The notes under the pieces were generated by a model. That model saw nothing but the letters and a program-made list of their open reading frames with translations, made no database searches and was not told where the DNA came from. The translations under genes were made by a program, and so were the position numbers. A stretch of 64,000 nt of DNA from Emergomyces orientalis (lineage: Eukaryota; Ascomycota; Eurotiomycetes; Onygenales; Ajellomycetaceae): the NCBI GenBank assembly GCA_002110485.1, contig MOWL01000095.1, positions 1 through 64,000 on the forward strand, read 5' to 3'. Shown piece by piece: positions 1 to 11,770 of this stretch (positions are counted from its first letter, which is position 1; every line of letters starts with the position of its first letter).

Positions 1-7
1 ATACTAC

Positions 8-832
8 ATGCACCAGGATGTGGGGAAAAGTTCGCGTGGATTCGTTCTGGCATTCATGACTTCAGAGCGGATGCAACGCGCCTGTCAAACCCTGGCCCTA
101 CATCACGAATATGCTTCTGCAATCGGCCGGATCAATCAAGCAATGTGGGCTCGCATCACTCAGCCACCTCGACGAGGAGTTAAGCGATATAAGACGATCA
201 TGTTGGCAGATATCGAAGCAGCGGCCGATTCCAATTTTATTGGCCAAGAGATCACACAAGGAAATCTTCAAGCTGCAGGTCTTATCTTTGGTCCTGGCGG
301 AATTCTCACTGAAGATTCTATGACAGTTGCTTCACCCCAGCCTCAAGAACGTGTCCTATCCCCTCCCGATCAACATATGACTGGCCAGTCTCCTCTACCT
401 TCTCCCCGTGTGTTGAACGTGATACGCCCAGTGCACCCTCGCTTGGATCTCCTCAAGTTCTATACATAGTCCTCCTGTGCGTACTTCTCGCCGCGTCTCC
501 AGCCAATCCTTGCTTTCGGACGTCAGCAGCCTGTCTGCAGCCTGTCAGACACCCATCTTGCTGAACTTCTCAGCCCTGACCAAGTTGCGGAATTTGAGAA
601 TATGGGGGTTGATCAAGATAGCCCTGCTTTGGTAGAGGCAACTGACAAGCAGCATACAACAGTGAACAGAGGATGCCGGTGTTCTCCCTATGTCCCTGTG
701 GATGTGAAAGCGCAGCTTAGAGATGCAAAGAAGATATTCTCTTCAACGGCAAGGGCAGTTCGCCGCAAGAATACATTGAGGAGCGGCGCAAGAGAGCGGT
801 CACCGAAGGGATCCGGTGTTTCGAGATCATGA
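8..832 (+). pseudogene. Broken coding relic upstream of an LTR, unrecognised
   Basis: One frame is open from 8 to 832 except for a single TAG at 467-469. Around 440-560 another frame reads as a more natural Ser/Arg-rich stretch, which suggests a frameshift or a lost intron. Downstream, a different frame (about 770-990) carries a CFYC-type Cys pair. I do not recognise the family. It lies in the same orientation as, and just upstream of, an LTR preceded by a purine tract, so it could be the 3' internal part of a decayed LTR retroelement. It could equally be a broken host gene cut by the window edge. Its CpG content looks higher than that of the LINE-derived DNA that follows. Confidence 0.3.
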
Positions 833-1294
833 TGGCTACAGAGGAGGAATTATTTGGAGAACGTAGCTGTTTCTATTGTCTGAAGAGGAACATCCCCCTC
901 GCCTCAATTGAGGGAGATCGCGCTGTCGCCGAGGGCGAGGCTATGCAGATTCCGGTGCATGGCCGCGAGAATGCGCCCGCCGAATAGCCGCAGCCATCAG
1001 CCAATCATGTTTTCCCGGCCCCGGGCCGTCAAAAGATTGACCAATCACGATCGCGCTGTTGCCAATTTGCCGCATCTTGCCACTGTCGCTGTGTTGATCA
1101 CATTCTGCTTACTTGTTTCCCTGTTTTCTCTTGTTCTTGCTTGTCTTTCTTTTCTCTGCTGTTCACTTTTTCTTTCTCTTTTCTATATTCTTTTATTGAT
1201 TGTCTTTCATTTTCTTGATTCTTGATTGATTCTTTCCTGCAATTCCTTGTTTTCATTCATTCGGATCGCATTCTTACTTGCCGGGTCGGCAAGC

Positions 1295-1311
1295 TATAGG
1301 GGGGGGAGATG
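1295..1311 (+). other. Polypurine-tract-like sequence abutting the LTR
   Basis: A run of eight or nine G followed by AGATG ends exactly where the LTR-like repeat begins with TGTGGTG. A purine tract directly 5' of a 3' LTR is the plus-strand primer site in LTR retrotransposons. Neither of the other two LTR copies in the window shows such a tract at its left end. Confidence 0.4.
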
Positions 1312-1665
1312 TGTGGTGGGGAATCTCGGCGTGGTATTACTTTTCGCCGAGACCGCCTCATATATTTGTTTGGCATGGCTGCCTCATATTCCCATTATCC
1401 TTTGACACACGTGTGGATTCGGCGAAGATTGATTGTACGCAGAGCAGTGAGATTGCTCCTTTTTGATTGTGTGATTTGATATGTGATTGATTGCTTGTTC
1501 TTCTTCTATATTTGAATCTCCTACGTGTTCTTTTGTATTGCTATTTGGATAGCTCGTTGAATAGAATATTGTATACACGGCGAACTTACCAACCTCCTTA
1601 CGATCCCGCTGCTCCTGCCCACGTGCCGCCAAAAGCGCACAACCCCTTATTCCACTTCAATATCA
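1312..1665 (+). repeat. LTR-like repeat, copy A
   Basis: This 354-nt unit starts TGTGGTGGGG and ends TTCAATATCA, so it has the TG...CA termini of an LTR. It shares long blocks with 50290-50660 and, in reverse complement, with 51416-51794. Shared blocks include a CTCGGCG start region, a CGGCGAAGATTG block, an internal block rich in TTGATTG and GTTCTTTTGT, and a conserved end that runs GTGCCGCCAAAAGCGCACAA and then CCCCTTATTCCACTTCA. No matching short duplication flanks it. It is likely the 3' LTR of a decayed element or a rearranged solo LTR. The LTR superfamily cannot be assigned. Confidence 0.6.
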
Positions 1666-1789
1666 GTAGCTGTTTTTCTCATCTCTGTTTGCATCAGTTG
1701 TGTGTACTCTCATATTATTTAATACTTGCTGCACTTTTTTCTGTGCTTGTCTGCTTTCTCTGAATATCTTTCAATGTATCAGCTATGCT

Positions 1790-2400
1790 TTGTATGCACT
1801 GAGTGTTCTGACTAGCTTGAACTGTTCAAGAATACTCTGTTCAAGTCATCATTTTATAAGTCTGTGAAGGTCTTTTTTTATATTCAGTAGTCATTTCTTG
1901 TTAATTCTGCTCTCTGTTTTCAGTTCCCTGCATCTCATATCAAACTGTATACAGTGAATCATCACATAAGTCACTGTCTTCTGCTCATAGCCACATGTGC
2001 ATCTGAGGGTGAGAAAGTCTGACACTCTTTATCTGTGTAGAAAGACTGCCAGCTCTATTTTATCTGTATATAGCTGCACTATTAGAGAGCTGTGTGTCTT
2101 GCTCAGTCTCTTATATCACTTCAATAGTTTCTTATCTGAAAATCTTTCAAAGAGCTCTTCTTAAAATATTCTATATACTCATCACTTTATTTTTCAGCAA
2201 TGTAGTATCTTCTTCTGCACTTATTTTGCAAAGCTTCAGTTTATTCTGATATCAGTCTGTCTTTTGTCTCTTCTAGTTTGCTTTACTTCAGCTGCTCACT
2301 GTGCACTTCATGCTGTCTGCATGTCTGTAAAATGTAGTACTGTCTCAACTGATCTTCTCACTCTTTCATTTCTTCGCCTGAGTCTTGTTCACACACTAGT
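1790..2400 (-). mobile_element. LINE 3' fragment (third copy), degraded
   Basis: The minus strand aligns by eye with the 3' part of ORF2 of the two full-length LINEs (around 41150-41420 minus and 56340-56900 plus). It includes the region encoding the C-terminal Cys-His motif and the stretch CAAGAATACTCTGTT found in the plus-strand LINE. Only about 600 nt remain, with no open frame, and it is AT-rich. The left part begins about 125 nt after LTR copy A. The right end fades near 2400, just before a GC-richer segment with a perfect 6-bp hairpin. Confidence 0.6.
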
Positions 2401-2408
2401 GTATATAT

Positions 2409-2425
2409 CGTGGGCAACACCCACG
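2409..2425. repeat. Hairpin CGTGGG / CCCACG
   Basis: The arms CGTGGG (2409-2414) and CCCACG (2420-2425) flank the loop CAACA. A second, perfect 14-bp palindrome, TTCCGCATGCGGAA, lies at 2565-2578. Both sit in a short segment of higher CpG content between AT-rich repeats, possibly a fragment of an element that escaped mutation. No function is assignable. Confidence 0.4.
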
Positions 2426-2885
2426 CTCCCTAGTACGTTCGCTATATTATATATTCGCCTATATAATCTTATCGCTATAGCTTCGTACGTACCTACCTAG
2501 CTATAGCATTACCCTTACCTTCCGCAGAGCATACGTGCCTACCTACTATATCATTTATCATTCCTTCCGCATGCGGAAGATGCCTGTATTTAGTTATTTA
2601 TATTCTTCCGCTGATTAGCAGTGAAAGATGAAGAATCAGACATTCTTGTACTACTATTTTGACTTATACGTTCTATCGCACGTAGCAAATAGCAAGTGGT
2701 AAAATAGTTATATGTATTTAGATATAGTTTACAAGAAAAATCCTAGTAATACTAGATAAGCATCATAATCACTGATTGCATATGTCTTTATGAAAGAAGA
2801 AAAAAAAAAGTAGTACTGATACTTGATTTGTTCTTTGATAACAGTAGTGATAAATGTAGTAGTCTTGACAGTTAATTTCATAGCA

Positions 2886-2966
2886 ATTCTCACAATAATT
2901 CTCATGATTCTTGCAGTGATTTTCACAGTGATTCTTGCAGTGAATCTTGCAGTGGTTCTCGCAGTG
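2886..2966. repeat. Degenerate 12-nt tandem array
   Basis: About six and a half units of a 12-mer resembling ATTCTTGCAGTG are visible; one unit is shortened to 9 nt. Because the period is a multiple of three, the minus strand reads as a repeated Thr/Ala/Arg/Ile peptide. I take this to be a by-product of the array and not a protein. Confidence 0.65.
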
Positions 2967-4060
2967 AATAAAGGGTGACTAGGAGCAATGGCTGTGGTAG
3001 ATGTAGTAGTGACAGTGAAATACATAGTCAGTTGATTCATCAAATCATCCCTCTGCTCAAAGATATTCATTTGATTTCATGTTAATAGAGAATCAGAGTT
3101 TTCACTTAGTTTTTATATAAGTATTCTCATCAATCTGTTCTGTTTCTTCATATGTGCCATCATTCTCATTATCAATTGTATTATAGTGTTGTTTTCATTC
3201 ATTTAATCTGTTTTTTCTCTAGGTCAGGGATAGGTGTATCTTGCTCATATTTATACTCAATTTCATATTTATCTGCAGATGTATTCATCACTCCAGCAGC
3301 TCTTGTTCTTGAAAGCATCATTTTACTCTCTCTTTAAATAATCTTTTTTCATGATTGAGATTCTCTTGATCTTTTATCAGAACTCTGTTTTTTCTGTAAT
3401 TAAAGTTTTCTTGACTTCTCATCAGAATTCAGCAGTTGATATAGAAGATGCCACTTCTTTCTCTGCAATCAAAGCTTTTAAAACAGTTGCTATACTTCAG
3501 GTTTCTTCTGCAGTTCAGCGATGCAGTAAGCGAGACGATAATAATCAAAATAGTGTGTTGCGGAATGATGGAGGTGGAAGGTTTTAAATAAAATAAAAAA
3601 AAGCAATCCGGGCCATAACCTGTTGGACGTCTGAGTGGTTGTATTGGCAGCTTTCTACGGAGTACTGAGGGCTATATATGCTGTGTGCGGGACGCTCGTC
3701 CGTACTAGGAAGCCCACGGCTCCCACACAATCTGCTATGTCACGTGCAGAGGAGCTACTGATGATTGAGCAGATAGCACTCATAACAGTATTATCATCAT
3801 CACTGCGACTCATCAGCATCCAGCATCTATCAGCCTTGAAAGAAACTTCCCCACTACTTGTTCCAGTTCACTCAGTATCTATATATACTCAGTGAATCTA
3901 ATCACTACATGCTTTCAGTCAACTGACGATAGCACCATTCCACCTGTGTGATAGCATATCTCTCCATTTATCATTCTTCACACTTCGATGACAAGCCTGC
4001 CCGATGAAATAATCACAACGTATTTTCGTTGAATGGCATTCATTTCATATCCCGTTCATC
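2967..4060. other. AT-rich intergenic DNA, no gene seen
   Basis: Small ORFs in all frames show no recognisable domain. The minus strand at about 3180-3320 has a short Glu/Lys/Tyr-rich open stretch that could be a retroelement remnant, but it is too short to assign. A TACGGAGTA motif lies at 3656-3664. The last part is the promoter and leader of the ArfGAP gene. Confidence 0.4.
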
Positions 4061-7000
4061 ATGGGAAATATAGGCAGCAGGCCCGATGAACCAGGCTCCA
4101 TCTATCTCAAGGACCAGACAAAATGTAAGCCTTGACATCAGCCGTCGAGAATCCCCGCCGCACCACCCTATCCGACTTACTGATGACTTTTCCCTTTTAT
4201 TCCTATTACAGTGGCCATTGCATCCGTCATAATCAGCAACTCTCGCGGAAATGTCCTCCTGAATATTGCACCGAATCCATTCCCCTCGACGAGGATTTTA
4301 CCGAGGAGGGACCCCGGAGATGATAGACCCATTGAATATATCCAGGTCAATTTACCTTATCTCATCCTTCATCTCCTCTCCACTTCTATTGCGCTGATGG
4401 AAAAAGACTAATGCTGGTTACTGTAGGACTCCGAGTCATCGCCAACTGGAATGCCGTCGTTTCTTCTAAAACTGAGTAATGATGACGAGTTGAATTTTCG
4501 CTTCACCTTTTTCGTTCGTCAGGGACAGACGAAGCAACTTGCCCCTTCGACAACCAACGGTGTGGCGACTTGCCTTCCCGAGGCAATCGATACGGTTCTC
4601 ACTGGCCTTACGTTTGCGCATGCATCGAATTCAAGAGATTTGGATAACCTGGTCACGCGGGAATTCCATGCCAACCCCAATTTACAAAATAACTCCAATG
4701 TCAAACACGTGGGGAATTTCTCAACGTCAGGGAACCCCTCAATCCAATTTGACTGGTCGTGGAAATGGAAACCTCCTAGACAAGCGGAGGATAGAGGTGG
4801 GGGTTGGCGCAACTGCTGTAGCTTTCTCGACTACGATCAGAGAACGAATCGGCTCAACACTCTTGCAACCTTTTCTTTCTGGGTCCATAACGTGCCTAGA
4901 CCTTCGTCCAGTCCTCAGCTTCCTTCTCCTGGATTTGACCTGAATGTCCCTCCTCGCTATCGGATACCCTCCTCTCAGTCCGTACAATCCCGGATAAGCG
5001 ACACTGATGCTATTACTGATCAACAACCGCCTTCAACCCCTCCTGAGCTTGGCGACAACCTACAAGCTCCCCACCCTGTGCCACCACAAAGCTCTGTTAA
5101 GTTGGATGTGACATGTCAACGGCCAGGGGAAGACATGAGCGCAGTTGAAGATGGGCCGCTATTTCGTGCTACAATGAAGGCCTTGGAACAAAAAACTGGC
5201 AATATGCGGGCAAAGATGAAGAAGGTTTTGAAAAAGGCCGAAGCCGCATATCAGGCCCAAATTGCATGTAACGATTCTGTTAGCGCTTTTATCACGGCGC
5301 TCAATGATGCATCTCTATCTAACGCCAATGCTATTCAGCCTGCATTGGAGCATTATTTTGACCGAATTGCTCGAGAAATTCTCAATTACGAACAGCAAAA
5401 TACCATACACCTTCAGAAACTCATCATTGAACCGCTCTCTAAGCTATATAACCACGACATCAAACAAGCGGAATCAAAGAAAAAGGACTTCGAGGAAGAA
5501 AGCAGAGATTATTATGCTTACGTGGGAAGGTACCTGGGTCAGAGGCAAGATTCCCTGAAAGAAAAAAAAAGGGTAGAAAGCGATTCGAAATATCAAACCA
5601 AACGACGGAATTTTGAATTAAAACGATTCGATTACTCATCATTCATGCAGGACCTTCATGGTGGACGAAAGGAGCAAGAAGTTCTATCTCACTTAACCAA
5701 GTATGCTGATACGCAAGCAAAAAATTACCTGTCTGCGGCGAAAAAAATTGAGGAGATGGTCCCTCAACTGCAGGCGCTTATAGACGAGGTAACCGAAGCC
5801 GATAAAGAATTCCAGTTTCAGCGTACAGAGAGGGAAGAGAAGCGAAGGGCCCTAGAAAAAAGCACAAAGAAGTATATCGAACCTGGATCTGTATCAACCT
5901 CTGGTGTTTCTGCTCCAGGACCCGGAAATCTCAACTTCTCTCACCAATCTGACTCTGACCTTGGCCGAGCAGACAGTACAGGTTCACAGTTAAAAACAGC
6001 CGCCAATAACAATTCAGGGCTTTCGTCATCTCTGAACCCTTCTATTCTTATTGAAACACTCACGGGGGCTTCATCTACACCAACAGGATCACATAGATTC
6101 AGAGGCATTCGGGACTTAGAGGATCGTGACTCCTCTAATTCGATTCCCGACAACAGGTTCGAGGGTCAACATCGGAAGGAGGGGCTTTTATGGGCGTTAT
6201 CCCGCCCAGGCTCTCACATAGATCCCAAAGGCATTAACAAACAAGCCTGGCATAAGTAAGTTTATCATGTTGCTCACACTCACTTCAAACTTAAATGACT
6301 GTGATTTCTACTGAAAGGCTGAAGTTTTGTTCCTCATATTTCAAACCGTAACTAATTGTCATGTGGCAGGTTTTGGATTGTCCTAGACCAAGGAAAACTT
6401 TCAGAGTACAGCAATTGGAAGCAAAAGCTTGACTTACACATGGAACCGATCGATTTACGGATGGCCTCTGTTCGAGAAGCGCGTAATGCTGAAAGACGAT
6501 TTTGCTTTGAGGTCATAACTCCTCAGTACAAGAGGATCTATCAGGCGACATCGGAAGAAGATCTTAACGCCTGGATTATCGCTATAAACAACGCATTGCA
6601 GAGTGCTGTGGAGGGCAGAAGCCTTCCCCCTGCCTCCCTTCAGCAGCCAATGACTGATGGAGCTACTCGCCGTGATATTGGTTCCGTTTTAACCGGGAAG
6701 ACCTCCCATTCAGTTCAACATGTATACTCCAATCCTTCTGTTTCTGGCGTTATTCGCCGAACCACAGTTGGCGCTCGACCGAGTTACGTTCGGAGCGATA
6801 GCAATAGTTATGAAGAGAATCCGTCGAAGCTTTTACAAACAATCCGCGATGCTGACCAAGGTAATTGTTGGTGTGCGGATTGCGGATCGTTGTCTAAAGT
6901 CGAATGGGTGTCAATCAATCTCGGGATCGTTCTCTGTATTGAATGCAGCGGGATTCATCGGTCGTTGGGCACACATATCTCAAAGATTCGCTCTCTAACC

Positions 7001-7813
7001 CTTGACATTCATTCATTTTCCAACGACATCGTCGAGATACTCCTCCAAGTTGGAAATCGTGTTAGCAATATGATTTGGGAGTCCCGACTGGATCCGTCAC
7101 TCAAGCCCACCGCGCAATCAAACAGAGAACAACGGCTGAAGTTTATTACAGCAAAGTATAGCGAAAGAGCATACCTTCAGCCTTTATCGGCTACACTTTC
7201 CCGTTACGCAACACCTGAAGAGACGCTTCTTGCTTCTATCAAAAGAAATGACATACAGGGGGTGTTATACGGAATCGCGCTTCGCGCCAATCTCAATGTA
7301 ACCGATCGCTCTCGGAATACCCATGCAGTGTTCCTGGCGCTTGCGGCCGCGGATCCGGCCTCTCCTGGTTCATTAGGACAGTCAATGATTATGGATACGA
7401 GATCTGTCGCCATACCTCCTTCGGCTGAGAAACATGTACCCTTTCCAATTGCGGAATTGCTTGTACAGAATGGGGCAGAAATTCCATCTGAAATGCCAAC
7501 CATCCCTTTATCACCTGCAGCCCAGTTATATGTATACCAACGGACAGCTAAATCAAGCGGGGGTTTTACAATCCAGCCAAGACCGCTTGCTTCATCCGTG
7601 GGGGGTTCGGAAATTGACACAGTCAGCGCCTTGCCCTTGATTCACAATAATAGCACTGCCTCATCCAACGGAGAGAACATATCAACAGCATCTTCACCAG
7701 CTTCCCATCCACTTTCCGGACTCGATAGCAAAGAGAGAGAGAGGTTGCAGAAGCGAGGTAGTGCTGGAGCTCGATTTGCAGGAAAGGTGGCGTCATTGGG
7801 ATCTGATCGATAG
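4061..7813 (+). CDS. BAR-PH-ArfGAP protein (ACAP/ASAP/Csx2 type Arf GTPase activator)
   Basis: Four exons are inferred: 4061-4124, 4212-4345, 4427-6255 and 6370-7813, giving about 1156 aa. The start is set by MGNIGS, an N-myristoylation-type signal, joined in frame through two introns to the long third exon. A Lys/Glu-rich helical BAR-like region lies at about residues 310-550. A PH domain lies at about 650-755 and is split by intron 3 at the HKFWIVLD motif. The ArfGAP zinc finger is at about 830-950, with CADC...CIECSGIHRSLG including the conserved Arg. An ankyrin-like stretch follows. By family knowledge it accelerates GTP hydrolysis on Arf at curved membranes, in vesicle traffic or endocytosis. 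The zinc-finger spacing is C-X2-C-X17-C-X2-C, one residue longer than the usual X16. The donor of intron 2 (GTCAAT) is weak, so that exon edge is the least certain. Confidence 0.88.
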
Positions 7814-9880
7814 GGTCCGCGATTACCATTTTCCACTAGTTGATTCCTGCTGGTTGTTACGGTGGTGCGACCTCCTAGCCGCCTCGCTTGATGGTGATGG
7901 AGCTTATAAGGTTTTTTTTTCTTTCAACGCGGCGACGCCATTGTCACTCTCATGCCGTATGAAGTTACGGAAATGCGAATCCCTATTTGAGAAGGAATAA
8001 TAGTTATGATAGATGCATATCTCTAGGGTATGAACTTCCTGCTGCAACACCAGGCATTTGTCAGGAAGCCACAGTTACGTATCTAGTTTGCTTTTCTTTT
8101 TTTTCTCGGCCATTTTAACGCAATGCCTTTTATTGTGGCAACTCCCCCTCCAGTTGTTGATTTATGCTCCCGCCCAGCGTCGTCATTGTTACTTTATTTT
8201 CAATCAGTATTTTTATGTCCTTCTGGGTTGCGGGTATCTTTTGGATTTCCCTTACACCTCGTTTTCTGCTGGGTTGGAAATTGCCCTTCACACCCTTGAT
8301 ATCGCATGATACCTCAATGATAATGATAATATGATTTGATTATGGCAATGTGGATTTTGGTAGTAATCTGGGTTTTGGTGCTTTAAGATGGTAGGCTAAA
8401 CGGTTTCATAATACCTGCCTATTCCCGTTCGAGAGTAGGAGGATTGGGAATGAGGGCTGACAGACCTTAGGTAGAGGCATGGGTAAAAGTTCTTGTTCTG
8501 TGCGTGGTGGATGGAGGCATTCTAGGCTGCCAGAGAAACGCCAGTTCGAGCTCCCAACGCGGGATAGTACAGACAACAATACCCGGTATATACGGGGTAG
8601 AATCATTAATAATTATCATCACCATTACTGAAGCGAAGATCCAATTAACTAATTCACCTGTTTTGTAGGTCCAGCGGCTCACATTTCGGGTGGCGCTCAG
8701 CACGATGACTGTTCCATGCGAATTTATAAAGGTGAACCTGCTTGAGTAGGTAGCATCTTGTCTCGCATACCAAACCAAGATTGATAACTGACTGTCGAAT
8801 TAATCCCTGCTTGTTGTTGCGACCAGTCAACTCACGCATCCTCTGTTGCCACTCGCCAGCCACCAGCCAACCCGAGTGCATAAACTTGGAATTTTGCCTC
8901 CCTGGTTTCCTGCTTCCGGCCTCGCCAAACGTACATGTACATGAAGGCACACCATGTCTAGATGTGCCAATTTGGCTTTTCAGACTTGGCTTCAAAAAAA
9001 ATAATAAAAATTAAAAAAAGCAAATAAGGGGTTTGCCAGCTGGATTCCCCCGCCACTCCCCCCGGCCCCGTTAGGTATTGCTCCACACAGCTTTGGCTGA
9101 ATCCTGAACGAGAACCTCGAAAAGATGCGCCAACGGAGCACATATTACATTGCTAAGCATGGTCGGAGTGAGAACTGTATCAATTGACGGACCGATCCGC
9201 GTTGTGCAAGGTCCTCAAAGGGGACTCCAAATCAATAATGATGGTTATGAGTTGAAAGACCATGCATATATGATTGCCAATTGTCCATCCAGATTCAGCT
9301 CTGCAGGGCCCAGGCGAACAAGTGACGCTGCTCATTTTGGCCAATGCTCTCATTTGAGCCAAGTTCCTGAAGCTCTGGTGTCGGTTGTCTAGCAGCGGCC
9401 ACCCTCTGGGGACTGTCCCTTGCACTAATTTTTATATCTATGGCCTTCACCCTGCATAATCGCTTTTGGGGGCCAAAGACCTCTTGTTAGTCTTTGGTTT
9501 TTTTTCTTCCTTCTGTGAATCCCTCTTCCTAAGCACCCCTTTCTTGCTCTATGCCTCGCTATTTTAGAGGAGGTATTCGATTATCTCAATCTATTTGTTC
9601 TCTGAAGCACCTCGCCCTTTGGTTAGAGCACCTAAGCTGTTCCTAAGGCGAGAAGGCGGCTAGCCCTTTTCTCTCGCAATTAGTACTTCGTCAATAACCA
9701 CAGACGTATATGTTCCACATAGAAGGAGACTGAAAGACGAAGGAACGGCTTTGGATGCGCCAAGTGAGTTAATATTGGACAAAGTAGCCATCTACACTCC
9801 TTATAGCTTATTAAATCGAGAGACCAACCAACTCTAGCCATTGTTGTCAAAGGCTGCTTTATTCCGCAAGGGCTATAGCG
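7814..9880. other. Intergenic region, no gene seen
   Basis: This is about 2 kb between two plus-strand genes. Short ORFs on both strands lack codon structure or recognisable domains. There are T-rich tracts near 7909 and 8094, and an A-rich tract near 8996-9018. I find no tRNA. The right half probably holds the promoter and a long leader of the YTH gene; an upstream non-coding exon is possible but not demonstrable. Confidence 0.45.
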
Positions 9881-11770
9881 ATGCCGCACCCTTCCACTAC
9901 TCGGAGCGGAGCGGACCACGAGCAACCTCCACCCAGGCCTGTAGTAGTTGGAATGCCATCGTCATCTAGCATTGGCCGTTTACCCGCCCAGCACGCTTAC
10001 TATCCAATGCCACCGGCATTTGCTCAATTTTCCGCACCTTTTCATATCCCAGGGCACGCAGCTGCCCAGGCACACGATACGTGGAATTGTCGCCGATATG
10101 ACGCAACTTACAATCATCCTGCGATACCTGGTATCTTAGCCAATCAAACAGCCTCCACGCAGGCCCTTTTTTACCACACCGCTCTCCACTCATTTCCCCA
10201 ACCGACATACTATGGAACACTATTCCATCAACTGCCAAAATGGCAGCATTTCCCGGCGGAAGCCATGCTCTATGACCACCAACGCATACCAATACGCCCG
10301 CGCATTCGTAATAACAGTAACCTAGAGACCCCAAACTACGTCCGTGTTACACATGAACAGCCACAACAGGCCATATCTTCGGGGCCGGCGAAGGGGTCGA
10401 CTGCCTGCTTCACCATTGTCGATGGCTCGGTGTCAGGTAATCGTGCTGGAAAGACCACCCAGTCGCTAGGAAGTGAAACAGGTGAGTCATGTTCTGTTTG
10501 GAGTTTATCAGCAATATTGAATATCAACCCAACAACTGAGTCCTCCTCATGTCTAGGGGGGCATTTGAAACTGCCCATTTTCCCCACCGAACCACCAACC
10601 CCCCGAGGACCACCGAGGAAGCCGAAACAGTCTGGGTATGCCTTATGGGTCGGGAATCTCCCATCTCGCGCCAGCATTGTTGATCTCAAGGACCATTTTT
10701 CTCAAGGTGCTACTGAGGAGATCGAAAGCGTATTTCTGATCTCAAACAGCAAATGTGCGTTTGTGAATTATAAAACAGAGACAGCATGTGTTTCTGCGGT
10801 GACAAGGTTCCACGATTCAAGGTTCCAGGGCATTAAATTGGTTTGCAGGCTGCGTAGAGGTGTTTCTTCTGAATTTAATAATAGAGAAACATTGTCACCA
10901 CCACTTCGGGCAGTTTCGGACCCCGGAGAAAATGAGACCGATGAGTCGCATGGCGAGATTTTTCCGAACTATTCCTTCAAGGATCAGAGTCTTCCACGCC
11001 CTACTGTGAAACATCGTGAACGATATTTTATAGTGAAAAGCCTGACCATTGAAGATCTTGAACGCAGCCGAATGAGTGGAGTATGGGCCACACAGAGACA
11101 TAATGAGGCTGTTTTGAACCATGCGTATGAGGTGGGAAACCTGCTCTGTCCATATGATATGAACTACTGCCACAACAGCCCGATACAAATAAAATAAGGA
11201 TGGATATGATTTTTTCTACAAATAAAAGCAAAGTGTTACTGACTGACTTTTCTTCTTTTCTTGTAACAGGCTTCGGAGGCTGTATATCTGATATTCTCCG
11301 CCAATAAATCTGGCGAATACTTTGGCTATGGTCGGATGGCCTCTCCCATCCCCACTGGGGAACAAAGCAACACTGAAGGAAACCCCCAGGAAATCAGTTT
11401 AACAACAGTTTCCGAATTTCTGATAATCACCGCCACTCCGCGCACCAAAACGGCGCCAGCGGGTTCTATCGTGGATGATCCAGCGCGTGGTACGATATTC
11501 TGGGAAATCGATCACATAGACGAGGTAGACACAGAAAAGACAGATGGACCTAGCGAGTCGGAGGGCGAAGGCAAGGTGGATGACAGCCAGTCCTTTGGTA
11601 GACCATTTAGTGTGGAGTGGCTGTGCTGGCGACGGCTCCCATTCCACCGCACGAGAGGGCTCCGGAACCCCTGGAACGCGAACAAGGAGGTAAAAATCGC
11701 CAGGGATGGGACGGAAATAGAGCCAGGTGTGGGGAGAAGATTGATTAAGCTATTTGACCTAATGGTATAA
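9881..11770 (+). CDS. RRM + YTH domain RNA-binding protein (m6A reader type)
   Basis: Exons are 9881-10481, 10557-11131 and 11270-11770, about 558 aa. The first 100-odd residues are Pro/His/Tyr-rich low complexity. An RRM follows (ALWVGNLP as RNP2-like; CAFVNYKT as RNP1-like). The YTH domain begins at RYFIVKSLT, continues across intron 2 into AVYLIFSANKSG, and ends with FSVEWLCWRRLPF and RNPWNANKEVKI. YTH domains bind N6-methyladenosine in RNA through an aromatic cage; the W of SGVWAT and the W of VEWLCW fit cage positions. Intron 2 (11132-11269) is secure because it restores the YTH fold. Intron 1 (10482-10556, GTGAGT...CTAG, 75 nt) has good splice signals, but it keeps frame and has no stop, so a 583-aa retained form is possible. 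The RRM-YTH pairing is seen in filamentous fungi. Confidence 0.88.

Noticed and set aside
2729..3070. Minus-strand Thr/Ala/Arg repeat protein
   Set aside because: It is a translation of the degenerate 12-nt array plus AT-rich flanks; there is no gene signal.
7204..7620. Long antisense ORFs within ArfGAP, STT4, KIN28 and others
   Set aside because: They mirror the codon structure of the sense gene and have no domain of their own.
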